Assembly (NCBI GenBank): GCA_963805505.1
Contig: CAWDUP010000002.1
Coordinates: 310,001 to 374,000 of the forward strand
Direction of reading: 5' to 3'
Length of the DNA stretch: 64,000 nucleotides
Source of the DNA: JANPBY01 sp963805505
Lineage (GTDB): Bacteria; Actinomycetota; Actinomycetes; DATJPE01
A program made the position numbers and the translations under genes. This document shows positions 50,236 through 59,833 of the stretch, piece after piece. The notes below the pieces were generated by a model. That model was not told where the DNA came from. It saw nothing but the letters and a program-made list of their open reading frames with translations, and did no database searches. How positions within the stretch are numbered: position 1 is the first letter of the stretch; each line of letters opens with the position of its first letter.

Positions 50236-50834
50236 GACCCGCCACCCGCGTTGAGTCCGGGCTCCGCCTCGGCGGACTCGGCTGCTGACCCGACGGATTG
50301 CTGCTCGGGAGGATGCTGTTCGGGCACGGCCTGGGTCACCCGACCGAGGTAGTAGTCCTTCTCGTCTGTGCCCGGCACCATCGGATGCGGCGGGGCGAGC
50401 ATGCCCGCCAGGAGTGGCGCCAGCAGATCTTGCTTCTCGTAGATGAGATCGGCCCGATTGTCATCGGCCAGCTCGAAGTCGTTGTTCATCGTCAGTGCGC
50501 GTGTCGGACACGCCTCGATGCACAGGCCGCAGAAGATGCAGCGCAAGTAGTTGATCTGGTAGACGCGGCCGTAGCGCTCACCAGGTGAGTAGCGGCCCTC
50601 GACGGTGTTGTCGGCCCCCTCGACGTAGATCGCATCGGCTGGGCACGCCCACGCGCACAGCTCGCACCCGACGCACTTCTCCAGCCCGTCGGGATGACGG
50701 TTGAGCATGTGCCGACCGTGAAAGCGCGGGGCGGTGGTCTTGACCTCTTCGGGGTATTGCTCGGTCGTGACCTTCTTGAACATCGTCCGGAAGGTCGTGA
50801 CGAAACCGCGGCCGGGCAGGCTGGACTCAGACAC
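50232..50834 (-). CDS. nuoI: NADH-quinone oxidoreductase subunit I
   Basis: 200 residues from a GTG at 50834, overlapping nuoH by eight bases. Two [4Fe-4S] motifs, CVGCELCAWACP and CIFCGLCIEACP, sit in the full NuoI context (RFHGRHMLNRHPDGLEKCVG). It transfers electrons from NuoG to NuoB. Comparison with the 139-residue orphan copy at 37807 shows that one lacks the N-terminal membrane-contact helix. Confidence 0.96.
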   Translation of the reverse strand: MSESSLPGRGFVTTFRTMFKKVTTEQYPEEVKTTAPRFHGRHMLNRHPDGLEKCVGCELCAWACPADAIYVEGADNTVEGRYSPGERYGRVYQINYLRCIFCGLCIEACPTRALTMNNDFELADDNRADLIYEKQDLLAPLLAGMLAPPHPMVPGTDEKDYYLGRVTQAVPEQHPPEQQSVGSAAESAEAEPGLNAGGGS

Positions 50835-52134
50835 GGGTCGCCTCCTCCGCCTTGGCTGCTGCCTGTCCGGGCATCGGCGGGACAGGGTAGCCGCCGTCAA
50901 ACGGCCCGGGAACCGGCGGCGGCTCGTCGACTGCGGCCCGGCGCTTGTCGTTGCGCGCCTCGAGCAGCGACCACACGATGAGGACCAGCGCCCCAGCGAC
51001 GAAGGCGCCAACGATGACCCGCCCGACGTCGGCGCTGTCGGACCGGGCGACGCGCACGGCAGCCACCGCCACGATCCACACCAGGGACGCCGGGATCAGC
51101 ACCTTCCAGCCCAGGCGCATGAACTGGTCGTATCGAAGCCGCGGCAGCGTGCCTCGCAACCAGATGAAGACGAAGATGAAGACCGCGAGCTTGGCGAAGA
51201 ACCAGATGAGCGGCACCCAACCTTGGTTCGCGCCGTCCCAGAGGGAGATCGGCCAGGGAGCCCGCCAACCGCCTAGGAACAGCGTCGTAGCCAGCGCGGA
51301 GACCGTGACCAGGTTGATGTATTCAGCCAAGAAGAACAGGGCGAACTTCAGCGAGCTGTACTCGGTGTGGAAACCACCGACCAACTCGCCCTCGGCCTCT
51401 GGCAGGTCGAACGGTGCGCGATTGGTCTCACCGACCATCGAGATCACGTAGATGACGAACGAGGGCAGCAGCAAGATGATGTACCAACCCGGCAGGGACA
51501 CCGTCCGCCCGAAGATCTCCGCGCTCCCGCCGTCCGCCTGCGCCGCAACGATCTGCGACGTCGACATCGACCCGGCCAGCAGGAAGACACCCACGAACGA
51601 CAGGCCCATGGCGACCTCGTAGCTGATCATCTGGGCGCTGGAGCGCAACCCACCGAGCAGCGGATAGGTCGAGCCGCTCGACCAGCCGGCGAGCACGATG
51701 CCGTAGATGCCCACAGACGCGACCGCGATGATGTAGAGCACGGCGACCGGGAAGTCCGTCAGCTGCAAGGCTGTCTGATAGCCGAAGATCGACACCTCGG
51801 GACCGAACGGGATGACCGCCCAGGTGAGGAACGCCGGGACGACTGCCAAGACGGGGGCGATGATGAAGACTGCCTTGTCGGCAGCCTTGGGGATGATGTC
51901 TTCCTTGAGAGCCAGCTTGATGCCGTCGACGAGGCCTTGCAGGAGCCCGAACGGACCAACGCGGTTGGGCCCGATGCGTTGCTGCATGCGCCCGACGACC
52001 CGACGTTCGCCCCAGATGTTGAGCAGGGTCAGCAACACGAGGACGACGAAAACGACAACGGCCTTGAGGGCGACCAGCCACCAAGGGTCACTCCCGAACG
52101 TGGACGGGTCGCTCGTCACTGCGAAGGCGCTCAT
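50827..52134 (-). CDS. nuoH: NADH-quinone oxidoreductase subunit H
   Basis: 435 residues from the ATG at 52134 (ATGA overlap with nuoG). Eight helices; signatures ERRVVGRMQQRIGPNRVGPF, GLLQGLVDGIKLALKEDIIP and VGETNRAPFDLPEAEGELV. It anchors the peripheral arm and forms the quinone site. A Pro-rich C-terminal tail follows helix eight. Confidence 0.96.
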   Translation of the reverse strand: MSAFAVTSDPSTFGSDPWWLVALKAVVVFVVLVLLTLLNIWGERRVVGRMQQRIGPNRVGPFGLLQGLVDGIKLALKEDIIPKAADKAVFIIAPVLAVVPAFLTWAVIPFGPEVSIFGYQTALQLTDFPVAVLYIIAVASVGIYGIVLAGWSSGSTYPLLGGLRSSAQMISYEVAMGLSFVGVFLLAGSMSTSQIVAAQADGGSAEIFGRTVSLPGWYIILLLPSFVIYVISMVGETNRAPFDLPEAEGELVGGFHTEYSSLKFALFFLAEYINLVTVSALATTLFLGGWRAPWPISLWDGANQGWVPLIWFFAKLAVFIFVFIWLRGTLPRLRYDQFMRLGWKVLIPASLVWIVAVAAVRVARSDSADVGRVIVGAFVAGALVLIVWSLLEARNDKRRAAVDEPPPVPGPFDGGYPVPPMPGQAAAKAEEATRV

Positions 52135-54620
52135 GACCCACCTCCTGCCTCGATCGTCACAGTCGATCCGCTTCCGGTGCCGAGATCGCGATGCACGGCA
52201 CAACCAGGCGAGTTGGTGGGCAGCCACACGACGCCGTCGAGTACGTCTCCGATCACCACGGGCACCGTCACCGACCCTGTCGAGGACCGCACGGTGACCA
52301 GGTCACCATCGACGACCGCGACCGCCGTGGCGGTGGACGCAGAGATCTGTGCGTGCGCCGCGGTCGCGGTGCCCGCGAGCAATGGCTCACCGTCTTGCAG
52401 CCGACCTGCATCGAGCAGGGTGTGCCAGGTGGCGAGGACCACGTCGACACCGCCATGCGCAGTCGCAGGCGCTTGGGTCGCTTGGGCGGACCTGGGGGCC
52501 TTGGGCGCCGCCGACGTATCGGCCTCAGCCGTGTCCCCTGTCCATGGCTCGAACTCGGCCAGCTCGGCACTTGCAGCCTGCGCCGTCTGCAAGCCGAGTT
52601 CCTGCCCCAGGCCCTCTGCAACGAGGGTGAGGACACCTGAGTCGGCCAGCGCGAAGGTCTCGCGGTTGACCTGGGGGAAGACGCGCGGTCGTCCTTCCCA
52701 GTTGACGAAGGTGCCGGACTTCTCGACCACCGGCGCGATCGGCAGGACGACGTCGGCCAGCTCGGTCACCTCGCTGCGGCGCAGCTCCAAGCTCACGACG
52801 AAGCCGGCCGACTCGATGGCGGCCCGTGCAGCACCCGGGTCCGGAAGGTCACCGAGCTCGACGCCTCCCACGACGAGCGCGTCAAGGTCGCCCGAGCCTG
52901 CGGCGGCCAGGATCGCCGAGGTGTCACGTCCGGGCGTGCTCGGGAGCGACTCGACACCCCACGCGGTCGCTACGTCGACCCTCGCGGCAGGATCGCTCAC
53001 CGGGCGGCCACCGGGCAGCAGGCCCGGCAAAGCGCCAGCCTCGACAGCGCCGCGCTCGCCCGCGCGGCGAGGCACCCACCCCAGCTTGGCGCCAGTCGAA
53101 GCGGCCAAGCCGGCGACCGCCGTCAGCGCTCCGGGGCTTTGGGCGAGCCGCTCGCCGGCGAGGATCACCGCACCCGGCTGACGAAGCAGATCGGCGGCGG
53201 GTGCCAGGTCATCGCTGTCCGACGACTCCAGCGCAGTCAAGACCGCGGCCTCGGCCGACGGCATCGAGGAGATGAGCCGGCCACCGAGCTTGGTCAGGCC
53301 ACGGGTGAGGACCGGCCCGACCGAGAACACCTTCAGCTGAGATTTGCGTACGGCGCCGCGCAACCGCAAGAAGACGATCGGCGACTCTTCTTCCGGCTCG
53401 AACCCGACGAGCAGGACGACAGGAGCTTGGTCGAGGTCGGCGTAGGTGGGGGTCGTCGGATCGGTCAGGCCGTGCCCGGCAACCCGGGTGGCCAGGAAGT
53501 GCGCCTCTTCGCCGGAGTGCGGGCGGGCCCGGAAGTCGATGTCGTTCGTCTCGAGGACGACCCGCGCGAATTTCGCGTAGCCGTAGGCGTCCTCGGCAGT
53601 GACCCGGCCGCCCACCAGCACACCGACGCCGTGCCCGGCTTTCGCCCGGGCCAACCCCCGGGCGGCCACGTCCAGCGCGTCCGGCCAGGAGGTCTCGACG
53701 AGCGCTCCCGACTCGTCCCGGACCAGAGGGGTGTGGAGCCGGTCATCGAGCCCGGCATAGGTGAACGCCCAGCGGCCCTTGTCGCAGTTCCACTCCTCAT
53801 TGACCTCCGGGTCGTCGCCGGCCAACCGTCGCATGACTGTCCCGCGACGTGAATCCGTGCGCAGGGCACAGCCCGAGGCGCAGTGCTCGCAAGCCGTCGG
53901 GGTCGAGATCAGGTCGAAGGGACGGGACCGGAAGCGGTAGGCCGTACCCGTGAGGGCGCCAACTGGACAGATCTGGACGGTGTTGCCCGAGAAGTAGGAG
54001 TTGAACGGCTGGTCATCGGCAACGGCGATCTGCTGCTGCGGCCCGCGCTCGACCAGCTCGATGTAGGGGTCGCCCGCGATCTCGGCGGCGAAGCGGGTGC
54101 AACGGGTGCACGAGATGCAGCGTTCGCGGTCGAGCAGGATCTGGCTGGACAGGGCCACCGGCTTGGGGAAGGTGCGCTTCGGGCCGTCGAACCGGGACTC
54201 GCCACGCCCGTTGGACATCGCCTGGTTCTGCAGCGGGCACTCACCGCCCTTGTCACACACCGGGCAGTCGAGCGGGTGGTTGATCAGCAGCAGCTCCATC
54301 ACGCCGTGCTGCGCCGTGGCGGCAACCTCAGAGGTCAGGTGCGAACGAACGACCATTCCGTCAGTCGCCGTCGTCGTGCACGAAGCCAACGGCTTGGGTT
54401 GGCCCTCGACCTCGACCAGACACTGCCGACAGGCGCCGGCAGGGTCGAGGAGCGGGTGGTCGCAGAAGCGTGGGATCGCGATACCCAGCTGCTCGGCTGC
54501 TCGGATGACCAGGGTGCCTTTCGGCACCGAGATCTCGATGCCGTCGATGGTCAAGGTCACCAGATCGCTGCGCGCTTCCGCAGGTGGACCTCCCGCGGCG
54601 CCCGTCGTCGTCACGGTCAT
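52131..54620 (-). CDS. nuoG: NADH-quinone oxidoreductase subunit G
   Basis: 829 residues from the ATG at 54620, overlapping nuoF by one base. Cluster ligands in order: [2Fe-2S] CDHPLLDPAGACRQC, His/Cys HPLDCPVCDKGGECPLQ, CISCTRCTRF and CEHCASGCALRTDS. A molybdopterin-oxidoreductase-like domain follows (from about residue 290) but is degenerate. It wires electrons from NuoF to NuoI in the NADH-dehydrogenase module. Confidence 0.95.
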   Translation of the reverse strand: MTVTTTGAAGGPPAEARSDLVTLTIDGIEISVPKGTLVIRAAEQLGIAIPRFCDHPLLDPAGACRQCLVEVEGQPKPLASCTTTATDGMVVRSHLTSEVAATAQHGVMELLLINHPLDCPVCDKGGECPLQNQAMSNGRGESRFDGPKRTFPKPVALSSQILLDRERCISCTRCTRFAAEIAGDPYIELVERGPQQQIAVADDQPFNSYFSGNTVQICPVGALTGTAYRFRSRPFDLISTPTACEHCASGCALRTDSRRGTVMRRLAGDDPEVNEEWNCDKGRWAFTYAGLDDRLHTPLVRDESGALVETSWPDALDVAARGLARAKAGHGVGVLVGGRVTAEDAYGYAKFARVVLETNDIDFRARPHSGEEAHFLATRVAGHGLTDPTTPTYADLDQAPVVLLVGFEPEEESPIVFLRLRGAVRKSQLKVFSVGPVLTRGLTKLGGRLISSMPSAEAAVLTALESSDSDDLAPAADLLRQPGAVILAGERLAQSPGALTAVAGLAASTGAKLGWVPRRAGERGAVEAGALPGLLPGGRPVSDPAARVDVATAWGVESLPSTPGRDTSAILAAAGSGDLDALVVGGVELGDLPDPGAARAAIESAGFVVSLELRRSEVTELADVVLPIAPVVEKSGTFVNWEGRPRVFPQVNRETFALADSGVLTLVAEGLGQELGLQTAQAASAELAEFEPWTGDTAEADTSAAPKAPRSAQATQAPATAHGGVDVVLATWHTLLDAGRLQDGEPLLAGTATAAHAQISASTATAVAVVDGDLVTVRSSTGSVTVPVVIGDVLDGVVWLPTNSPGCAVHRDLGTGSGSTVTIEAGGGS

Positions 54621-55921
54621 CAGGCGTGTGCTCCCGCGTAGACCGTCGCGGCGACCGGATCGAACAGCTCCGCGGCCGGTGTCGACGTCCCGAGCATGAA
54701 CTCGTCCCGGAAGTACTTCAGGGCAGAGTTGATCGGCACGGGGGCCGAGTCGCCGAGGGCGCAGAAGGAGCGACCGATCATGTTGCGGCCGATCTCCTCG
54801 AGCTTGACGACATCGGCAGCCGTGCCCTCGCCGTTCTCGAAGCGGTGCATGAGCTGGACCAGCCAGTAGCCACCCTCGCGACAGGGCGTGCACTTGCCGC
54901 ACGACTCGTGCTTGTAGAACTCGACCCAGCGGGTGGCTGCCCGCACCACGCTCGTCGTCTCGTCGAAGACCATCACGGTCGCGGTCCCGAGAAAGGTGCC
55001 TGCGTCGTTCATGTCCTCGTAGGTCATCGGGACGTCGAGATGATCGGCTGTGAGCCACGGCACTGATGACCCGCCCGGCAACCAGAACTTCAGGTCATGC
55101 CCGTCCCGCATGCCCCCCGCGAGCTCGATCAGCTCGCGCAGCGTGCAGCCCAGCGCCATCTCGAACACTCCCGGCTTCGCCACGTGCCCAGAGATCGCGA
55201 ACATCTTGAAACCTGGCGACTTCTCGGTGCCCATCGAGCGAAACCAGTCGGCCCCTCGGGTCAGGATCGAGGGGACGCTCGCGATGGTCTCGACGTTGTT
55301 CACCACGGTGGGCGAGGCGTAGAGCCCGGCGACGGCAGGAAACGGCGGCTTGAGACGCGGTTGGCCGCGAAAGCCCTCGAGAGAGTCGAGCAGCGCGGTC
55401 TCTTCGCCACAGATGTAGGCCCCGGCTCCCGCGTGCAACGTGATCTCGAGCGAGAAGTCCGATCCCTGGATGTTCTCCCCGAGGAAGCCTGCGTCCTTCG
55501 CCTCGGCGATCGCGGCCGCGACCCTGCGCAGCACGTGCGGCACCTCACCGCGCACGTAGATGAAGGCGCGCTCCGCCCGGATGGCGTACGCCGCCGCGAT
55601 CATCCCCTCGATCAGGGCGTGCGGGTTGGCGAGGAGGATCGGGATGTCCTTGCATGCGCCGGGTTCGGACTCGTCGGCGTTGATGACGAGGTAGTGCGGC
55701 TTGTCGTCACCTTGCGGGACGAAGCCCCACTTCATCCCCGTAGGGAAGCCCGCACCCCCGCGGCCACGGAGCCCGGAGTCCTTGATCAGCTGGATGATCT
55801 CGTCAGGGTGCTTGGCCAGCGTCGTCGCGACTGTGTCGTAACCGCCATGGCGGCGATAACCCTCGAGGGTGAAGCAGTCTGGTTCGTCCCAATGGGCCGA
55901 GAGCACGGGAACTACGGGCAC
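54620..55921 (-). CDS. nuoF: NADH-quinone oxidoreductase subunit F
   Basis: 433 residues from a GTG. NADH/FMN site GLRGRGGAGFPTGMKWGFVP and the [4Fe-4S] motif ESCGKCTPCREGGYW. It oxidizes NADH and passes electrons through NuoE and NuoG. It begins two bases after nuoE. Confidence 0.96.
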   Translation of the reverse strand: MPVVPVLSAHWDEPDCFTLEGYRRHGGYDTVATTLAKHPDEIIQLIKDSGLRGRGGAGFPTGMKWGFVPQGDDKPHYLVINADESEPGACKDIPILLANPHALIEGMIAAAYAIRAERAFIYVRGEVPHVLRRVAAAIAEAKDAGFLGENIQGSDFSLEITLHAGAGAYICGEETALLDSLEGFRGQPRLKPPFPAVAGLYASPTVVNNVETIASVPSILTRGADWFRSMGTEKSPGFKMFAISGHVAKPGVFEMALGCTLRELIELAGGMRDGHDLKFWLPGGSSVPWLTADHLDVPMTYEDMNDAGTFLGTATVMVFDETTSVVRAATRWVEFYKHESCGKCTPCREGGYWLVQLMHRFENGEGTAADVVKLEEIGRNMIGRSFCALGDSAPVPINSALKYFRDEFMLGTSTPAAELFDPVAATVYAGAHA

Positions 55922-55923
55922 GA

Positions 55924-56601
55924 TCAGACCTCCCCACTGGCATCGGTGGTGCTCGTCGCGGTCCCTGGGTTCGCGGCCGCGTGATCGGTGCCGGCTCGCA
56001 TGATCGCGTCCGCGGCACCGCCCTCGCCGGCGAGCCCATCATCGAAACCGGCCAGGACTCGTTGCACCTCGGCGAGGGGCCGCACGTCCGGTCCGCGGGT
56101 GGACGTGACCGTCCCGTCGGCCTGCAAGGTGTCAGCGATCTGCTTGGCCCCTTCGATCGTGACGTTGTCGATGAACTCCCAGTTGGCCGTGAGGACCGGG
56201 GCGTGCGTGCAGGCCGCCTGACACTCGATGCGTTCCAACGTCAAGGCGCCGTCGGCCGTCGTCTCATGGTTGCCGATGCCGACGTGCTCGGTGAGCGCAG
56301 CCCAGAGTGCGTCGCCGCCCAGCACTGCGCACAGGGTGTTCGTGCACACGCCGATGTGGTGACGGCCGAGGCGTCGTCGCGAATACATCGTGTAGAACGA
56401 TGCGACGGCCGTGACCTCCGCCGGGGTGATCCCTACCCGCTCAGCGACCATGTCGATGCTGTCACTGGTGAGCTGGCCGTCAACGGACTGGACCAGATGC
56501 AAGATCGGCATCACCGCGGAGCGAGGTTTGGGGTAGCGCTCGACGATCTCGGCGACCTCGGCCAGGAAGGCCGCGCTGGTCAGCGCATCACTCAGTGCCA
56601 T
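55924..56601 (-). CDS. nuoE: NADH-quinone oxidoreductase subunit E
   Basis: 225 residues from the ATG at 56601. Thioredoxin-like [2Fe-2S] ligands: CTNTLCAVLGG and ECQAACTHAP. The C-terminal 55 residues (from RPLAEVQRVLAGFDD) are an extra Gly/Ala/Thr-rich extension compared with E. coli. One base separates it from nuoD. Confidence 0.94.
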   Translation of the reverse strand: MALSDALTSAAFLAEVAEIVERYPKPRSAVMPILHLVQSVDGQLTSDSIDMVAERVGITPAEVTAVASFYTMYSRRRLGRHHIGVCTNTLCAVLGGDALWAALTEHVGIGNHETTADGALTLERIECQAACTHAPVLTANWEFIDNVTIEGAKQIADTLQADGTVTSTRGPDVRPLAEVQRVLAGFDDGLAGEGGAADAIMRAGTDHAAANPGTATSTTDASGEV

Positions 56602-56602
56602 C

Positions 56603-57964
56603 TCAGCGGTCCACCCCACCCATCACGGGATCGATCGACGCGACAGCGGCAATGACATCGGCGACTTGGCCGCCTTCGCACATGGCCGCCGAGGCCTGCA
56701 GGTTGGTGAAGGAGGGATCACGGTAGTGCACGCGGTAGGGCCGGGTGCCGCCGTCGCTGACGACGTGGACCCCGAGCTCTCCACGAGGTGACTCGACGGG
56801 GACATAGGCCTGTCCGGCTGGCACGCTGAACCCCTCGGTGACGAGCTTGAAGTGGTGGATCAGCGCCTCCATCGACTCGCCCATGATGTGCCGGATGTGG
56901 TCGAGGGAGTTGCCCATGCCGTCGCCGCCGATGGCCAGCTGCGCCGGCCAGGCGATCTTCTTGTCGTCGACCATCACAGGTCCGGGACGCAGCCGGTCGA
57001 GACACTGCTCGACGATCTTCAACGACTCGTCCATCTCGCGCAGTCGGATGAGGAAGCGCCCATAGGCATCGGAGGTGTCCTGGGTGATGACGTCGAAGTC
57101 GTAGGTCTCATAGCCGCAGTAGGGCTGGTCCTTGCGCAGGTCCCAGGGAAGCCCGGTAGCGCGTAGGCAGGGGCCGGTCACACCAAGCGCCATGCAGCCG
57201 CTGAGGTCGAGGTATCCGACGTTCTCGGTGCGGGCCATCCAGATGCCGTTGCCCTCGAGCAGCGCAGCCGTGTCCTTGAAGTTCTTGTGGAGGACCTTGA
57301 CGGTTTCGGCGATCTGGTCGACGGCTCCCGGAGGCAGATCCTGCACGACCCCACCGGGGCGTACGTAGGCGTGGTTCATCCGCAGCCCGGTGACGAGCTC
57401 GAAGATGTCGAGCACCAGCTCACGCTCGCGGAAGCCGAAGATCATCGCGGTGAGCGCACCGAGCTCCATGCCGCCCGTGGCCAGCGCCACCAGGTGGGAG
57501 GAGATGCGGTTGAGCTCCATCATCAGCACGCGAATGGTGGTCGCTCGCTCCGGGATCTGTTCGGTGATTCCAAGCAGCTTCTCGACCGCGAGGCAGTAGG
57601 CGGTCTCGTTGAAGAACGGTGAGAGGTAGTCCATCCGCGTGACGAAGGTGACGCCCTGCGTCCAGGTGCGGTACTCGAGATTCTTCTCGATGCCCGTGTG
57701 CAGATAGCCGATGCCGACGCGGGTCTCGGTGACCGTTTCACCCTCGAGCTCGAGGATGAGTCGCAAGACGCCGTGGGTCGACGGGTGCTGCGGACCCATG
57801 TTGACGACGATCCGCTCCTGGCCCGAGCCAGCGACCCCCTTGACCACGTTGTCCCAGTCCTGACCGGTGACGGTGTAGATGGTGCCCTCGGTGGTCTCCC
57901 GGGCACCTGCGTAGTCGCTGTCAGCCCCGAGGCCCGCTGCGGCGTAAGTGACGTTGTCGCTCAT
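56603..57964 (-). CDS. nuoD: NADH-quinone oxidoreductase subunit D
   Basis: 453 residues (ATGA overlap with nuoC). The 49-kDa subunit signatures MGPQHPSTHGVLRLILELEG and RTENVGYLDLSGCMALG region, and ESPRGELGVHVVSDGG, are present. With NuoB and NuoH it forms the quinone-reduction site. No second NuoD accompanies the orphan NuoB/C/I set in this window. Confidence 0.96.
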   Translation of the reverse strand: MSDNVTYAAAGLGADSDYAGARETTEGTIYTVTGQDWDNVVKGVAGSGQERIVVNMGPQHPSTHGVLRLILELEGETVTETRVGIGYLHTGIEKNLEYRTWTQGVTFVTRMDYLSPFFNETAYCLAVEKLLGITEQIPERATTIRVLMMELNRISSHLVALATGGMELGALTAMIFGFRERELVLDIFELVTGLRMNHAYVRPGGVVQDLPPGAVDQIAETVKVLHKNFKDTAALLEGNGIWMARTENVGYLDLSGCMALGVTGPCLRATGLPWDLRKDQPYCGYETYDFDVITQDTSDAYGRFLIRLREMDESLKIVEQCLDRLRPGPVMVDDKKIAWPAQLAIGGDGMGNSLDHIRHIMGESMEALIHHFKLVTEGFSVPAGQAYVPVESPRGELGVHVVSDGGTRPYRVHYRDPSFTNLQASAAMCEGGQVADVIAAVASIDPVMGGVDR

Positions 57965-58758
57965 CTGGAGTAGACCCTCCGTTCGTTCGGAGGCGGGACA
58001 TCTGCGCCCTTGTACTCCACCGGGATCCCGCCGAGCGGGTAGTCCTTGCGCTGGGGGTGTCCCGGCCAGTCGTCGGGCATCTGGATGCGGGTGAGCGACG
58101 GGTGGCCGTCGAAGATCAACCCGAAGAAGTCGTATGCCTCACGCTCGTGCCAGTCATTGCCCGGATAGACCGACACGACCGAAGGCAGATGTGGATCGGC
58201 GTCGGGGACAGCAACCTCGACGCGCACCCGCCGGTTGTGGGTGTAGCTCAGCAGCGGGTAAACCGCGTGCAGCTCGCGACCGGTCTCGTCGGGGTAGTGC
58301 ACGCCATCAACCCCCAGACACATCTCGAAACGAAGGTCGGCATCGTCGCGCATCGTCTGCATGAACGACAGCAGGTGTTGGCGGCGCACATGGAAGGTCA
58401 GCTCGCCACGATCGACGAGCACCCGCTCGACGGCCGCGTCGTGGTCGGGCAGGACTCGCGCCAACGTGTCCGCGACTTCGTCGAAGTATCCGCCGTACGG
58501 GCGCGGGCTCGACGCTGGAAGGGCGACCGTCCGTTGCAGACCGCCATAGCCGGAGGTGTCTCCTGGCCCGCGAACTCCGAACATCCCATGCCGCTTGGCG
58601 ACGACTTCCTCGGCAGGCTCGTGGATCGGGGCGGGCAGGTTGGCGTCAGTCACCGCAGCGTCCTTGGCTGCCGTCGCGTTCACGTCTCCCTCGTCCACCT
58701 CGACGTCGATGACCTCGCCCTCGTTCACCTCGGCCTCGTTCACCTCAGCGTCGCTCAC
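57961..58758 (-). CDS. nuoC: NADH-quinone oxidoreductase subunit C
   Basis: 265 residues from a GTG overlapping nuoB (GTGA). The conserved YPGNDWHEREAYDFFGLIFD and ending DWPGHPQRKDYPLGGIPVEY identify it. The first 30 residues form an acidic repeat of EVNE/EVDE type, unrelated to the fold. Confidence 0.95.
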   Translation of the reverse strand: MSDAEVNEAEVNEGEVIDVEVDEGDVNATAAKDAAVTDANLPAPIHEPAEEVVAKRHGMFGVRGPGDTSGYGGLQRTVALPASSPRPYGGYFDEVADTLARVLPDHDAAVERVLVDRGELTFHVRRQHLLSFMQTMRDDADLRFEMCLGVDGVHYPDETGRELHAVYPLLSYTHNRRVRVEVAVPDADPHLPSVVSVYPGNDWHEREAYDFFGLIFDGHPSLTRIQMPDDWPGHPQRKDYPLGGIPVEYKGADVPPPNERRVYSR

Positions 58759-59309
58759 CGCAACAGGCCCTTCATGGCTGAGGTCGGCGAGGCGGCAAGC
58801 GCAGCGGTTTCCAGCTCGGCTACCTGTGCCCGCCGCTGAGCGCCGAGCTTCTCGTGCTGAATCTGGTCGTGGATCTTGAGAATCGCGTCCATCAGCATCT
58901 CCGGGCGCGGGGGACAACCCGGCAGGTACATGTCAACGGGCACCACGTGGTCGACGCCCTGGACGACTGCGTAGTTGTTGAACATGCCACCGGAGGAGGC
59001 GCAAGCCCCCATCGCCAGAACCCACTTGGGAGCCGACATCTGGTCATAGATCTGACGAAGCACGGGAGCCATCTTCTGGCTGACCCGCCCAGCCACGATC
59101 ATCAGGTCGGCCTGCCGGGGAGAGGCGCGGAACACCTCCATGCCGAAGCGAGCCAGGTCGTAGCGACCTGCGCCAGTCGCCATCATCTCGATGGCGCAGC
59201 AGGCGAGACCGAACGTCGCAGGCCACAGAGAGTTCTTGCGGGCGTATCCAGCCAGCTGCTCCACGGTCGTCAGCAGTACGCCACTGGGGAGCTTCTCTTC
59301 CAGACCCAT
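58755..59309 (-). CDS. nuoB: NADH-quinone oxidoreductase subunit B
   Basis: 184 residues (MGLEEKLPSGVLLTTVEQLA). N2-cluster ligands: CC in FGLACCAIEMMA, C in MGACASSGGMFNNYA and C in LPGCPPRPEML. It is complete and without the repeat loop of the orphan copy at 38791. It lies 36 bases downstream of nuoA. Confidence 0.96.
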   Translation of the reverse strand: MGLEEKLPSGVLLTTVEQLAGYARKNSLWPATFGLACCAIEMMATGAGRYDLARFGMEVFRASPRQADLMIVAGRVSQKMAPVLRQIYDQMSAPKWVLAMGACASSGGMFNNYAVVQGVDHVVPVDMYLPGCPPRPEMLMDAILKIHDQIQHEKLGAQRRAQVAELETAALAASPTSAMKGLLR

Positions 59310-59345
59310 CAGTTCACTCCCTTCGCTCGCCGGCTGGCGTCTTGG

Positions 59346-59705
59346 TCAGTCCCACTCGAGCCCCCCGCGCCGCCAGACGTAGGCATAGGCCACAGCCAGG
59401 GTGACGATGAACAAGACCATCTCGACCAGGCCGAAGACACCCAGCTGGTCGAAGGCAACCGCCCACGGATAGAGGAACACGATCTCGATGTCGAAGATGA
59501 TGAACAGCATCGCCGTCAAGTAGTACTTCACCGGGAACCGGCCGCCGCCGATCGGTTGCGGCGTCGGCTCGATGCCGCACTCATAGGCGTCCAGCTTGGC
59601 GCGGTTGTAGCGACGCGGGCCGGAAAGGTGACCAGCGACGATCGAGAACAGCGCGAACGCGAGGGCGATCCCGCCCAGCCACAGAATGGGTACGGCCAGG
59701 GTCAC
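59346..59705 (-). CDS. nuoA: NADH-quinone oxidoreductase subunit A
   Basis: 119 residues from a GTG preceded by AGAGAGG. Three helices; the conserved YECGIEPTPQP loop and YLTAMLFIIFDIEIVFLYPW are typical. First gene of the 14-gene nuo operon. Confidence 0.95.
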   Translation of the reverse strand: MTLAVPILWLGGIALAFALFSIVAGHLSGPRRYNRAKLDAYECGIEPTPQPIGGGRFPVKYYLTAMLFIIFDIEIVFLYPWAVAFDQLGVFGLVEMVLFIVTLAVAYAYVWRRGGLEWD

Positions 59706-59819
59706 GTCACACCTCTCTTCGATCGGTCAACGTCTTGGACTGTCAGCGGCCGAGGTCGACGGCTGCTCTGGTTTGCGAGCGGACAGCGGTCGACGACCCT
59801 GGTCGGTCTGGGCTGGCCC

Positions 59820-59825
59820 ATCCTA
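59820..59825 (-). promoter_or_regulatory. Possible -10 box upstream of nuoA
   Basis: TAGGAT on the minus strand lies in the 128-base gap between menJ and nuoA, eight bases past the menJ stop. No matching -35 at normal spacing is obvious. The nuo operon may also be transcribed from the menJ promoter. Confidence 0.25.
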
Positions 59826-59833
59826 GGACCGCC